Shown here: positions 1-8,179 of the stretch, in pieces
Position numbering within the stretch: position 1 is the first letter of the stretch
Layout: each line of letters starts with the position of its first letter
From: Campylobacter porcelli
GTDB lineage: Bacteria; Campylobacterota; Campylobacteria; Campylobacterales; Campylobacteraceae
Reading direction: 5' to 3'
DNA: 64,000 nt
NCBI RefSeq assembly: GCF_002139855.1
Contig: NZ_CP018789.1
Span: 1,240,001 to 1,304,000 of the forward strand
Program-made: the position numbers and the translations under genes
Notes under the pieces: model-generated
Told to the model about the DNA's origin: nothing
Databases searched by the model: none
What the model saw: the letters and a program-made list of their open reading frames with translations, nothing else

Positions 1-1
1 A

Positions 2-583
2 TTTAATCATAGCTCAGTAGATGAGGATAACTATGACTTAATATCAGATAATAATCTCTTATTATCACCTAAATTTGGCTATCAAGTAGATGATACGCAT
101 AGATACTCTCTATCATATGAATATGGTGGCAAATCAATCGGCAGCAGAAGCTACAATATCGAAATAGGCGGCGTAGTTATAGCAAATGAGTGGGAAAAAT
201 ATAAATTTACCTCTCATAGATTTTTATTAGGATATGACTACACTCCATTAATACAACCAAATTTAAGGGCTGATATAGGCGTATTTGTAGGATACTCTTT
301 GGGCGAATTTGATGTAGAAAATAGCTTAATACAAGATATAGCCCCAGCTATTCCTAACTTTCTTGATGGATTTAGCTATGGAGCTAAATTAGGTGCCTTG
401 TATGAAGTAGATGATAAATGGAATATAGAATTTGGTGCGAGAATTATGCACACAATGTATAAAAGTAAAGATTTAAATTTGAGCTTTGATTATGGTGGCG
501 CAACCTACGAGATAGAAAATAAGCCATTTAGGCTAAAACAGCTTGATACATCAGCATATCTGGGCGTAAGTTATAAATTTTAA
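2..583 (+). CDS. outer-membrane beta-barrel protein, 3' part
   Basis: The reading frame is open from the first bases of the window, so the gene starts upstream; about 193 residues are visible. The sequence alternates hydrophobic and polar residues in strand-length blocks (for example RFLLGYDYTP and LRADIGVFVGYSLG) and ends in a C-terminal Phe preceded by GVSYK, the usual signature for BAM-dependent insertion of outer-membrane barrels. It could be the translocator of an autotransporter or a free-standing barrel; the missing N-terminus prevents a decision. A 69-base gap separates it from the glycan cluster. Confidence 0.75.
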   Translation, partial: FNHSSVDEDNYDLISDNNLLLSPKFGYQVDDTHRYSLSYEYGGKSIGSRSYNIEIGGVVIANEWEKYKFTSHRFLLGYDYTPLIQPNLRADIGVFVGYSLGEFDVENSLIQDIAPAIPNFLDGFSYGAKLGALYEVDDKWNIEFGARIMHTMYKSKDLNLSFDYGGATYEIENKPFRLKQLDTSAYLGVSYKF

Positions 584-603
584 TATGTTTTATTGTAAAT
601 ATT

Positions 604-609
604 TATAAT
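604..609 (+). promoter_or_regulatory. possible -10 box for the glycan cluster
   Basis: TATAAT lies 44 bases before the first ATG of the cluster in an AT-rich gap. Epsilonproteobacterial sigma-70 promoters are recognised mostly by this element. No clear -35 is seen, as is usual in the group. Confidence 0.4.
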
Positions 610-652
610 GGAGCATATTAATAACCAACAAACTATTTAAAAAGGATAACTT

Positions 653-1328
653 ATGCATATATTATCTCATCGTGGCTGGTGGCAAGATAGCAGTGAAAAG
701 AATCAAATGATAGCATTTCAAAGAGAATTCAAGTTTTGCCAAAAAGCTTTAAATGAACAAATCGGCAAATATATGGGGGGGGGTAGAGACTGATATTAGA
801 GATTATAATGGTCATCTCGTAATCTCTCATGATATTCCTACAAAAGACTCTTTAAGCTTAGATGAGCTTTTATCCTTATATTCTAATTGTAATATCTATT
901 CAAATTCAACCCTAGCTCTAAATATCAAATCAGATGGCTTACAAATAGAGCTTAAATCAATACTTCAAAAATATAAAATATCTAATTATTTTTTCTTTGA
1001 TATGTCAGTTCCAGATGCCTTGGGATATATAAAATATGGATTAAATGTATTTACACGCCAAAGTGAATATGAGACTACTCCATCATTTTATCAAGAAGCT
1101 ATAGGTGTTTGGCTAGATGAATTTAACACACATTGGATAGATGAAAAAATCATAAAAACGCATTTGGAAAATAATAAACAAATTTGTATTGTCTCTCCTG
1201 ATTTACATAGTAGAGATTATCTAAAAGAGTGGCAAGAGTATAAGCAAATTGAAGCTAAATTAAACAATTCAAATTTAATGCTTTGCACTGATAAAGTAGA
1301 AGAAGCTAGGAGGTTTTTTAATGAGTAA
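653..1328 (+). CDS. GDPD-like phosphodiesterase, phase-variable, frame-shifted here
   Basis: The start at 653 follows an AAGGATAA ribosome site. The N-terminus begins with the HRG motif of glycerophosphodiester phosphodiesterases; downstream, in another frame, come ETDIRDYNG and VISHD, the family's metal-binding E-x-D and H-D motifs. The two parts are joined at a run of nine G (775-783). As read, the upstream frame stops at 791-793. Removing one G (G8) fuses the halves into a protein of about 224 residues. The gene therefore looks switched OFF in this sequence. The stretch between HRG and ETD is about 10-12 residues longer than usual, so the joint is somewhat uncertain. It overlaps the HAD gene by 8 bases and probably acts on a glycerol-phosphate-type substituent or lipid in glycan assembly (inference). 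Confidence 0.7.
775..783 (+). repeat. poly-G tract, nine G (phase-variation tract)
   Basis: An uninterrupted run of nine G lies inside the coding sequence of the GDPD-like gene, in DNA that is otherwise very AT-rich. Such tracts in Campylobacter change length by slipped-strand mispairing. G8 or G11 would restore one frame across the gene; G9 and G10 would not. Confidence 0.85.
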
Positions 1329-1947
1329 AATAAAAGCAGTAATTTTTGATATGGATGGAGTTTTAATAGAAGCTAAAGATTGGCATTATGAAGCATTAAA
1401 TAAGGCTTTAAAGATTTTTGGTATGGAAATTTCACGCTATGAGCATTTAACTACATTTGATGGACTTCCAACAAAAGATAAACTAAAAATGCTAACAATC
1501 ACAAAAGGCTTGCCGCAGGGATTACACTCGTTTTTAAATGAGCTAAAGCAACTTTACACAATGGAGCTAGTTCATACTCTTTGTAAGCCTACATTTTGCC
1601 ATGAATACGCACTTTCAAAGCTAAAAAGCGAAGGTTACAAAATGGCAGTTTGCTCAAATTCGATAAAAAACACAATCGAAGTAATGATGCAAAAAGCAGC
1701 ATTAGATGGCTACTTGGATTTTTATATATCTAATCAAGATGTTACAAAAGGCAAACCAGATCCAGAAATGTATAACAAAGCTATAGCAAGATTTGGTTTA
1801 AGCCCAAAAGAGTGTTTGATCGTTGAAGATAATGAAAATGGCATAAAAGCAGCAAGAGCAAGTGGAGCTAATGTTATGATAGTAAGCGAAGTAAATTACG
1901 ACAATATAAAAGCCCATATAGATCTATATAAAAAGGAAGATAAATGA
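1321..1947 (+). CDS. HAD-superfamily hydrolase (beta-phosphoglucomutase-like)
   Basis: A 208-residue protein with all HAD subfamily IA motifs: FDMDGVL at about residues 9-15 (nucleophile and acid Asp), SNS near residue 115, lysine in TKGKPDP near 140, and VEDNENGI near 167. The family hydrolyses or transfers phosphate on small sugars. It starts with ATG inside the previous gene (8-base overlap) and ends overlapping the next by 4 bases (ATGA), so it is translationally coupled in the glycan operon. A role in making or trimming a sugar or polyol phosphate for the adjacent nucleotidyltransferases is inferred. Confidence 0.85.
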   Translation: MSKIKAVIFDMDGVLIEAKDWHYEALNKALKIFGMEISRYEHLTTFDGLPTKDKLKMLTITKGLPQGLHSFLNELKQLYTMELVHTLCKPTFCHEYALSKLKSEGYKMAVCSNSIKNTIEVMMQKAALDGYLDFYISNQDVTKGKPDPEMYNKAIARFGLSPKECLIVEDNENGIKAARASGANVMIVSEVNYDNIKAHIDLYKKEDK

Positions 1948-2668
1948 TAAATATCCTTGTGCCTATGGCTGGTAAGAGCTATTTTTTTGATGATAAACAA
2001 GATGGATTTCCTAAGCCGTTTATTGAAATTTGCGGTAAAACAATGCTTGAACATTTTATTTTAAACTATCAAAATATAGATAACAAACGCTTCATATTTA
2101 TAATTCAAGATGATGAAAATAGAAAATTTGGTTTAGAAGATGCGATAAATGTGCTTACAAATAATAAAAGCCAAGTGCTTGTTTTGAAAAATCAAACGGC
2201 GGGAATGGCTTGTTCTGCCCTAATGGCAACTGAGTTTATAGATAATGATACGCCATTAATCATTGCCAATATGGATCAAATTTTTGAACTTGATTTAAAT
2301 TTAGATATTGAAAGATTATCAAATTTTGACGCTGGTGTTTTGAGTTTTGAAAATATACATCCAAGATTTTCATATATTAAATGCGATGAATTTGACAATA
2401 TTGTACAAGCTTCTGAGAAAAAGCAAATTAGTAAAAATGCAATTGCTGGATTTTACTATTTTAAAAAAGGGAGTGATTTTATACTTGCAGCAAAAAATAT
2501 GATAAAAAAGATATTAATTTAGATGGTAAATTTTATGTGGCCCCTGTTTTAAATGAGCTTATTTTGCAAGGTAAAGTTGTTAAAAATTTACAAATTGATA
2601 AAGATAGATATTTTACATTTTACTCACACGCTAAAATCAGCGAATATGAAAGGATAAAAAATGATTAA
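1944..2668 (+). pseudogene. sugar-nucleotidyltransferase, frameshifted near its 3' end
   Basis: The intact part (191 residues) resembles NTP-transferase enzymes: NILVPMAGKS at the start, FPKPFIEICGK (the KP pyrophosphorylase motif), TAGMACSAL and IIANMDQIF. The frame ends at a TAG at 2520-2522, but the other frame continues DGKFYVAPVLNEL to a stop at 2666-2668, aligning with the end of the intact paralogue at 4498-5223. Adding one A to the A6 run at 2504-2509 restores an unbroken protein of about 241 residues. So the gene is mutated, phase-variable at a short A run, or carries a sequencing error. The restored end overlaps the following ATG by 8 bases, as in the rest of the operon. Confidence 0.75.
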
Positions 2669-3005
2669 AATGCTAACAAAGCAGTATATTAAAGCTTTTA
2701 ATAATAAAAATTTAGATGAAATAGCCAAATTGCTTGATGAGAGCTTTATCCTACAAGATCCAGTGGTAAGAAAAATATCTGGCAAAAATAAGTGTTTAAA
2801 TGCTATAGAAGATATATTTAAAAGTGCAAATAAGTTAAGTTTTAACGCAAAAAATATATATCAAGATAAAAATGCAACTTTTATCGAATTCATCTTAATT
2901 TTAGATGGTTTAAAACTAGAAGGTGTAGATATTATAGAGTGGAAAGGTGAAAAGATAGTCGAGCTTAGGGCGTATCTAGACACAAAGGGAACAAAAGATG
3001 AATAA
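2661..3005 (+). CDS. NTF2/SnoaL-like protein
   Basis: A 114-residue protein with the pattern of the SnoaL-like/NTF2 fold: N-terminal helix (YIKAFNNKNLDEIAKLL), a DPVV turn, then beta strands ending VDIIEWKGEKIVELRAYLD. Members bind small molecules in a cone-shaped pocket, some as isomerases or cyclases and many with unknown activity. It overlaps the next gene by 8 bases. Its place between a nucleotidyltransferase and a glycosyltransferase suggests a step in precursor modification, but no catalytic residue can be assigned. Confidence 0.65.
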   Translation: MIKMLTKQYIKAFNNKNLDEIAKLLDESFILQDPVVRKISGKNKCLNAIEDIFKSANKLSFNAKNIYQDKNATFIEFILILDGLKLEGVDIIEWKGEKIVELRAYLDTKGTKDE

Positions 3006-4167
3006 AATTTGTTTTTTAATACCCACACATCTTCCTAGATTTGAAAACGCATACAAATTTATGCGTAGCTTTATAGATTGTGAATTAAATAAACAAGCAG
3101 ATTTGTGTTTTGTATTTAGCAGCTATAACGATGAGATTGCTTTCCTTGCAAGATATGGTGGAGAATTTAGAAGTATTGTTTTAGAAAATGAATTAAAAAA
3201 TTTAAGCGACGGCATAATTAATATTAAGAAACTATATAGTTTATGGCTTTTACAAAAGGATTATGAGTATATTATTATACTAGATGATGAGTCTGTGATT
3301 ATAAAAAATATCAACTTAATGAAAATGTGTAAGGAATTTCAAAAAAATAAACTACTATATGGTAATCAAACACAGGCTGATTGGAGTGGTATATATCAAG
3401 AATCTGTAAAATTTTTTGATAAAAAGCCCCCGCAAGAACTATATTTTTGGTTTAATCAGTTATGTATCTATCCTTGCCAATTTCTTGAAGATTTTTTTGA
3501 TAAAAGTGGATTAGATAACGATTTTGCTAGAAATGACTTTTCTAAAATTAGCTATTGTAGTTTTGATTATATGGTATTTGGATTTTATCTTATTGCATAT
3601 CAAAAATTTAAAATTTTAGATTTAGAGTGCTTAGCCGATTGGGGTGCGATAGAGCATAATACCATAGCTCCATATAGTAAAAAAGTATTTTCTATAAAAT
3701 TTTATCATAGTAATCCAAATTCCTTGCACATAAAAAATAGAAATAGCGTATTTTGCCTAATACATTTAGATAGGATGCATAATTTTAGATATATACAATC
3801 CAATATAGCTACTCAAATAATAAAGTACCAGCTTTCTTATAAATTGGGTCAAGCTATGATAGAAAACTCAAAAAGCATCTTTGGATATGTAAAAATGCCT
3901 TTTAAATTGTATTCAATTAAAAAAGAGCATATTAATGAACAAAAATCTTATGAAAAAATTATCAAACAACATCCAAATTTAAAACTAGCTCCACTTGAAT
4001 CCTACCCTGATTACAATGAAGCCATCAAAATAAAAAATGATCTAAGCTATAAACTTGGAGAAGCTCTAATAAAAGCTAATAATATCGGCTTTATATCTGG
4101 GGGGGGTATATGGCTGCTATTTGAAATTAGACGCATAATAAAAGAATTTAAAAAGGCAAAAAAATGA
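2998..4167 (+). CDS. glycosyltransferase-like protein with C-terminal repeat module
   Basis: 389 residues. The N-terminal half begins ICFLIPTHLPRFE and contains IIILDDESVI near residue 95, an acidic motif in the position of the DxD nucleotide-sugar site of glycosyltransferases. The last ~110 residues form a separate module: LSYKLGQAMI near residue 278 and LSYKLGEALI near 347 with PLESYPDYNEAIK between them, matching the end of the 670-residue protein downstream. A run of eight G (4099-4106) lies 20 codons before the stop; slippage would replace the basic C-terminal helix (IRRIIKEFKKAKK). It overlaps the cupin gene by 4 bases (ATGA). No signal peptide, so it is probably cytoplasmic or membrane-associated. 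Confidence 0.7.
   Translation: MNKICFLIPTHLPRFENAYKFMRSFIDCELNKQADLCFVFSSYNDEIAFLARYGGEFRSIVLENELKNLSDGIINIKKLYSLWLLQKDYEYIIILDDESVIIKNINLMKMCKEFQKNKLLYGNQTQADWSGIYQESVKFFDKKPPQELYFWFNQLCIYPCQFLEDFFDKSGLDNDFARNDFSKISYCSFDYMVFGFYLIAYQKFKILDLECLADWGAIEHNTIAPYSKKVFSIKFYHSNPNSLHIKNRNSVFCLIHLDRMHNFRYIQSNIATQIIKYQLSYKLGQAMIENSKSIFGYVKMPFKLYSIKKEHINEQKSYEKIIKQHPNLKLAPLESYPDYNEAIKIKNDLSYKLGEALIKANNIGFISGGGIWLLFEIRRIIKEFKKAKK
4099..4106 (+). repeat. poly-G tract, eight G
   Basis: Eight G near the 3' end of the glycosyltransferase gene encode Gly-Gly-Gly in the present, open frame. One base more or less gives short altered tails: G9 stops after about 5 novel codons and G7 after about 11. The paralogous module in the 670-residue protein has no tract at this point, so it is a dispensable feature of this copy. 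Confidence 0.85.
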
Positions 4168-4505
4168 AAATTGGTAATTTAAAAGATATGATTCGTGGTT
4201 GGTTTGTAGGAGATTTTGAACCAAATATATTTAAAACAGAACAAGTAGAAGTAGGTGTTAAAAGCTATAAAAAAGGCGATTATGAAGAAAGGCATTATCA
4301 TAAAATCGCTACTGAAATTACGGTGATTACTAAAGGAGTGGTTAAAATGAATGGCGTAGTCTATAAAGAAGGAGATATTATCACTATAGCCCCATTTGAA
4401 GATACGGATTTTGAGGCTTTGGAAGACTCGCAAAATGTTGTAGTCAAAATTCCTGCAGCAAAAAATGATAAATATTTAGGAAAATATGGAGAAAATAATG
4501 AGTAA
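4164..4505 (+). CDS. small cupin-domain protein
   Basis: 113 residues with one cupin barrel: the metal-ligand motif ERHYHKIATEITVITKG near residues 42-58 (H-x-H...E) and a second motif around YKEGDIITIAPFEDTDF. Single-domain cupins in glycan clusters include sugar isomerases and epimerases, but also regulators; which applies here is not shown. It is coupled to the genes on both sides by overlaps (ATGA upstream, 8 bases downstream). Confidence 0.75.
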   Translation: MKIGNLKDMIRGWFVGDFEPNIFKTEQVEVGVKSYKKGDYEERHYHKIATEITVITKGVVKMNGVVYKEGDIITIAPFEDTDFEALEDSQNVVVKIPAAKNDKYLGKYGENNE

Positions 4506-5223
4506 AATAAATATTTTAATACCAGCAGCAGGCGCTGGAAGTCGCTTTGCTAAAGAGGGATATGCTAAGCCAAAACCATTTATTGATGTTCTTGGTAAGC
4601 CTATGATAGTAAGAGTTTTGGAAAATTTAAGCGTTGATGATGCACACTATATAATTATATTACAAAAAGCCCATTTAGAAAAAGAAAAAGAGTTATGTAA
4701 TGTAATAGCCAAAGATTACAATGTTAGCTTCGTTGGTGTAGAATCTCTTACAGAAGGGACTGCTTGTTCAGTATTACATGCTAGAGAGCTTATAAATAAT
4801 GATACTCCACTAATGATAGCAAACTCCGATCAAATTGTCGATATTGATATAGCCAATTTTATAAATGATTGTAAAAATAGGCATCTAGATGGCTCAATTT
4901 TATGTTTTAAAGATAAAGAAGAAAACCCAAAATGGTCTTTTGTAAAAATGAATGGCGATCTAATCGTAGAAGTAAAAGAAAAAGAGGTTATATCGGATAT
5001 TGCTACAGTTGGAATTTACCTATTTTCCAAGGGGAGATTATTTGTAGATTCAGCAATAGATATGATCGCTAGAAATGATAGGGTAAATAATGAGTTTTAC
5101 ACAGCTCTAGCATATAACTATGCTATTAAAAATGGAGCTAAAATTGGTTGCTTTTTGATGGAATTTGATGAGATGCATGGTATTGGTACGCCATCTGACC
5201 TAGAAAAGTATATTGGGAGATAA
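4498..5223 (+). CDS. sugar-nucleotidyltransferase (intact paralogue)
   Basis: About 241 residues from the ATG at 4498, which has GGAG seven bases upstream; an ATG 12 bases earlier lacks such a site. Motifs of nucleotidylyltransferases: NILIPAAGAGSRF (NTP-binding loop), YAKPKPFIDVLGKPM, EGTACSVL, and MIANSDQIVDID with the metal-binding Asp. It should activate a sugar (or sugar-like) phosphate with an NTP. It is paralogous to the broken gene at 1944-2668, but has the complete G-x-G-S-R loop which that copy lacks. Probable cytoplasmic enzyme for the cluster's nucleotide-linked donor; substrate unknown. Confidence 0.85.
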   Translation: MSKINILIPAAGAGSRFAKEGYAKPKPFIDVLGKPMIVRVLENLSVDDAHYIIILQKAHLEKEKELCNVIAKDYNVSFVGVESLTEGTACSVLHARELINNDTPLMIANSDQIVDIDIANFINDCKNRHLDGSILCFKDKEENPKWSFVKMNGDLIVEVKEKEVISDIATVGIYLFSKGRLFVDSAIDMIARNDRVNNEFYTALAYNYAIKNGAKIGCFLMEFDEMHGIGTPSDLEKYIGR

Positions 5224-5224
5224 C

Positions 5225-7237
5225 ATGCAATTACTATCAATTAAAAATCAAATACAAAAAGCAATAGATATGTGGAATTTTTCAATGGCTGAAAGATTAT
5301 ATCAAAATAATTTTGATATTTTTGATGATATAAAGATGGAATATATAAACTTTTTATATAACACTAGTCAGCTTGAGAAATTATATAATATATTAGATAA
5401 TTATAATGATAAACCTAATTGGTGGCTAGATTTAGATATATCCTTTAAAATTTTAAAAGATAATTTATGCAGTCTAATGAGTTCAGATGATAAAAAAAGC
5501 AGTGTAAAAGAATTATTTGCCAACGATATAGCTTATGCTTTTATTATACTTCAAGAAGTAAATAGTGGCACTTTAAAATCCGAATTTGCCTTACAAACAT
5601 TTAAAGATCATATATTTAGTAGTCAAAATATTATATTGAAAAGTTATATAGCAGCATTAATCATTGACTACTTTGCCTTAACAGATGAAGAGGAAAAAGA
5701 GAAATTTTTTATCTCTCTTAACAGATATCAAAATAACTATCATTATATATTCTTATATTTTTTACATTCAAAAATTAAATCAATTGGTAATAGATATTAT
5801 TGGGATAAATATCATTTTATATCTCAAAATATTTTAACAAAATCGCTTAATATAGCACCTAAAAAAATTGCAATATGTTTCTTTGGAATATTACGTGGAG
5901 CCTGGAAGGAAAATTTGCAAGAAATTATAGATGTAATGGCAAAACCTCTTAATGCTGATTGCTTTTTATTTTCATGGGATGAATATCAAGAATGGCCATC
6001 ATTGACCGGTGGTCATAATTGGGTAAAAAGATTGCTAACACCTAATTTTCTTAATGTTGCACCAAAAGAGATACAATTAAAAGAATCATTAGCAAAATAT
6101 ATGCCTTTAACATATGAAAAATTAAATTATGAATACAATATAAAAATTAACTTAGATGATTTTAATGCTTTTATTAAATCAAATCCAAATATCAAACGTT
6201 ATGAATTAGAAAATCAGGAATCTTTTGGAGAAAATATTGGTTGTTCTAAATTACACTACAGTCAAAATAGGACTTTTAAAGTAATGGAGGCTTACGAACA
6301 TCAAGTTAAGTCACTATATGATATTGTAATAATGAGTAGAGTTGATATTAAACCATATCCTGTTGACTATCGTAAGATAACAAACATTAGACATGATGAA
6401 ATTACAGAATATTACACTACATGGGGGAGTGGAAGAACTTGTTTTGCAGGATACAGAGAAGCTGTAAAAAATTATACAAGTCTATATGAAAATTTAGATC
6501 AACTGAAAAATAATAAATTTATTTTTAATTGGGCTGATCCGCATGAAATAGCTTATAAATATATAACTCTCCTTGGATATCGCATCACGGAGCCAATAAC
6601 CTCTGATCAGATACATCATACTACTGCATCTACTGGATTTTGTGTTCCAGATGTATCAGAAGAAGTAATTTTAGATTGTAAAAATTTAGAAATAAATAAT
6701 ATATTAACTAAAGATATCGTTTATAAAATTATAGATTTTTTTAAATTAATAAAAGCAAATTATCCACAACCATCAAATGAAGCTAGGCATATAGATAGAT
6801 ATTGTCAAAAACAAAAAATAAAAATTGATAAAATTATAAAAATTGGCGATAATACCTCCACCAACCTAACCGCCAAATTCCGCATTAAAAACCAGCTTTC
6901 TTGTAAATTAGGTCAAGCTATAATCGATAATTCTAAAAGCTTATTAGGCTATATTAAAATGCCATTTATCCTAAGCTATATCAAAGATACCCACCAAAAA
7001 GAGCAAAAAATCTATCAAGAAAAGATTAAAAATAATCCAAGCCTTAAGCTTCCACCTCTTGAAACCTATCCTGATTATAAAGAAGCTATAAAATGTAAAA
7101 ATCATTTAAGCTATAAGCTTGGAGAAGCCTTAATAAATGCTGATAAATCTAAATTTAAGCTTGGTTATCTATGGTTATGGTTTAAATGCAAACAAATCAC
7201 CAAAGAGCATAAAAATTGTAAAATTAATGATAAATAA
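5225..7237 (+). CDS. large glycosyltransferase-like protein with C-terminal repeat module
   Basis: 670 residues from the ATG at 5225 (GGGAGA five bases upstream); a TTG 12 bases earlier is less likely. Residues 1-210 are helical and of unknown type. A central domain starts IAICFFGILRGAWKENL (about 217), then LFSWDEY and IVIMSRVDIKPYP (about 367); this F-G-x-x-R-G ... S-R-x-D pattern is seen in uncharacterised bacterial glycosyltransferase-like proteins. The end (residues about 555-670) repeats the C-terminal module of the 389-residue protein, again with two LSYKLGxA copies (the first reads LSCKLGQA). Last gene of the cluster. The precise reaction is not assignable. Confidence 0.6.
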   Translation: MQLLSIKNQIQKAIDMWNFSMAERLYQNNFDIFDDIKMEYINFLYNTSQLEKLYNILDNYNDKPNWWLDLDISFKILKDNLCSLMSSDDKKSSVKELFANDIAYAFIILQEVNSGTLKSEFALQTFKDHIFSSQNIILKSYIAALIIDYFALTDEEEKEKFFISLNRYQNNYHYIFLYFLHSKIKSIGNRYYWDKYHFISQNILTKSLNIAPKKIAICFFGILRGAWKENLQEIIDVMAKPLNADCFLFSWDEYQEWPSLTGGHNWVKRLLTPNFLNVAPKEIQLKESLAKYMPLTYEKLNYEYNIKINLDDFNAFIKSNPNIKRYELENQESFGENIGCSKLHYSQNRTFKVMEAYEHQVKSLYDIVIMSRVDIKPYPVDYRKITNIRHDEITEYYTTWGSGRTCFAGYREAVKNYTSLYENLDQLKNNKFIFNWADPHEIAYKYITLLGYRITEPITSDQIHHTTASTGFCVPDVSEEVILDCKNLEINNILTKDIVYKIIDFFKLIKANYPQPSNEARHIDRYCQKQKIKIDKIIKIGDNTSTNLTAKFRIKNQLSCKLGQAIIDNSKSLLGYIKMPFILSYIKDTHQKEQKIYQEKIKNNPSLKLPPLETYPDYKEAIKCKNHLSYKLGEALINADKSKFKLGYLWLWFKCKQITKEHKNCKINDK

Positions 7238-7283
7238 CTTAGCTTTGATTTTGTAAATTTAGTATTGATGTAAATCAACCCTC

Positions 7284-7310
7284 ATTTAAGTAGCCTTATG
7301 CTACTTAAAT
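7284..7310 (+). terminator. hairpin terminator after the glycan cluster
   Basis: A perfect 11-base stem (ATTTAAGTAGC with its complement) and a 5-base loop, 46 bases after the last stop codon of the cluster. No long T run follows, so it may act partly as an mRNA end stabiliser. Confidence 0.55.
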
Positions 7311-7449
7311 ATCATTATAAAATATAGCTAACATAATTAAATTTAATATAAAACATATAAATATTAATCTATTTATAAAATATTTAATACCCAATTAAGT
7401 TTTCTGAAATTTATGTAAGAAAATCCTCTTAATTCAAATATTTTTATAT

Positions 7450-7725
7450 TTAATAATTATTTATAGGTAAATCACTTTTGTATTTATCTATGAATTTAAG
7501 AAGTTTTGTAAATGCTTTAATTTTTGGTAAGATCCAAATACAAAGTATTATAACTAAAATAAGAAACAAACCAAGAAAAAATGTTCCGACACTAAAAGTT
7601 CTTATACTAAGAAGCCCTATTTATTACAGATACAATCAAACCTAACCATAATACAATCTTTTCTATAATCGAGTTATGTTTTATACGCAAATAATCCTTA
7701 GTATGACTTTTTTTAAAGCTTGCAT
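7450..7725 (-). pseudogene. decayed small membrane-protein gene
   Basis: On the minus strand, an ATG at 7725 followed by two frame changes gives a plausible protein of about 92 residues. The first part reads KSHTKDYLRIKHNSIIEKIV, then a hydrophobic segment VLWLGLIVSV. In another frame follow SIRTFSVGTF, the hydrophobic LGLFLILVIILCIWIL and a polar tail ending KSDLPINNY. The breaks are at the A7 run at 7708-7714 and near 7620. I do not recognise the family; two membrane helices and a basic tail are all that can be said. Confidence 0.4.
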
Positions 7726-8031
7726 ATTATAGTATCTAGTCATTAATTTTTGCTATATTATCGCACCAATTTCATCTCCATATTCAAAATATTTTTATTT
7801 ATATTAGAATATAGTATAAAATACACAATTCCCAAAGTCTTAGCTAGAAGTGTATTTATATTACCTATTTACGCCACCACCACAAGATGTTCTTATTTTG
7901 TCTTGACATTATTTCTCCAAATTAATAATTTAAAAGGCTTAAATTAAAAAATTTATATCAATTAATATTAAAAAGCAATATAATCAAGACACGCATTATT
8001 TGAATACACAAAATGATATATAGAATAAAAA

Positions 8032-8107
8032 TGGTGGTTAGAGGCAGAATCGAACTGCCGACACGCAGATTTTCAGTCTGCTGCTCTACCGACTGAGCTA
8101 TCCAACC
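8032..8107 (-). tRNA. tRNA-Phe (GAA)
   Basis: On the minus strand a 76-base cloverleaf: acceptor GGTTGGA pairing with TCTAACC (one G-U), D arm GCTC...GAGC, anticodon stem with loop CTGAAAATC (anticodon GAA), T arm with TTCGATT, and an encoded 3' CCA. Confidence 0.95.
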
Positions 8108-8179
8108 ACCTTAAAAAGGAGTTGAAATTATATTAAAATAAAGCTTAAAATCAAATAAAATTCAACTCAAAAATCAAAA

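Noticed and set aside
7750-7947. 65-residue open frame on the plus strand between the glycan cluster and tRNA-Phe
   Set aside because: No ribosome site, low-complexity hydrophobic content and no partner genes; probably chance in AT-rich DNA.
7238-8107. tRNA-Phe as integration site for a mobile island
   Set aside because: No integrase gene and no repeat of the tRNA 3' end was found in the preceding 8 kb of the window; the island's other edge may lie outside, so it remains unsupported.
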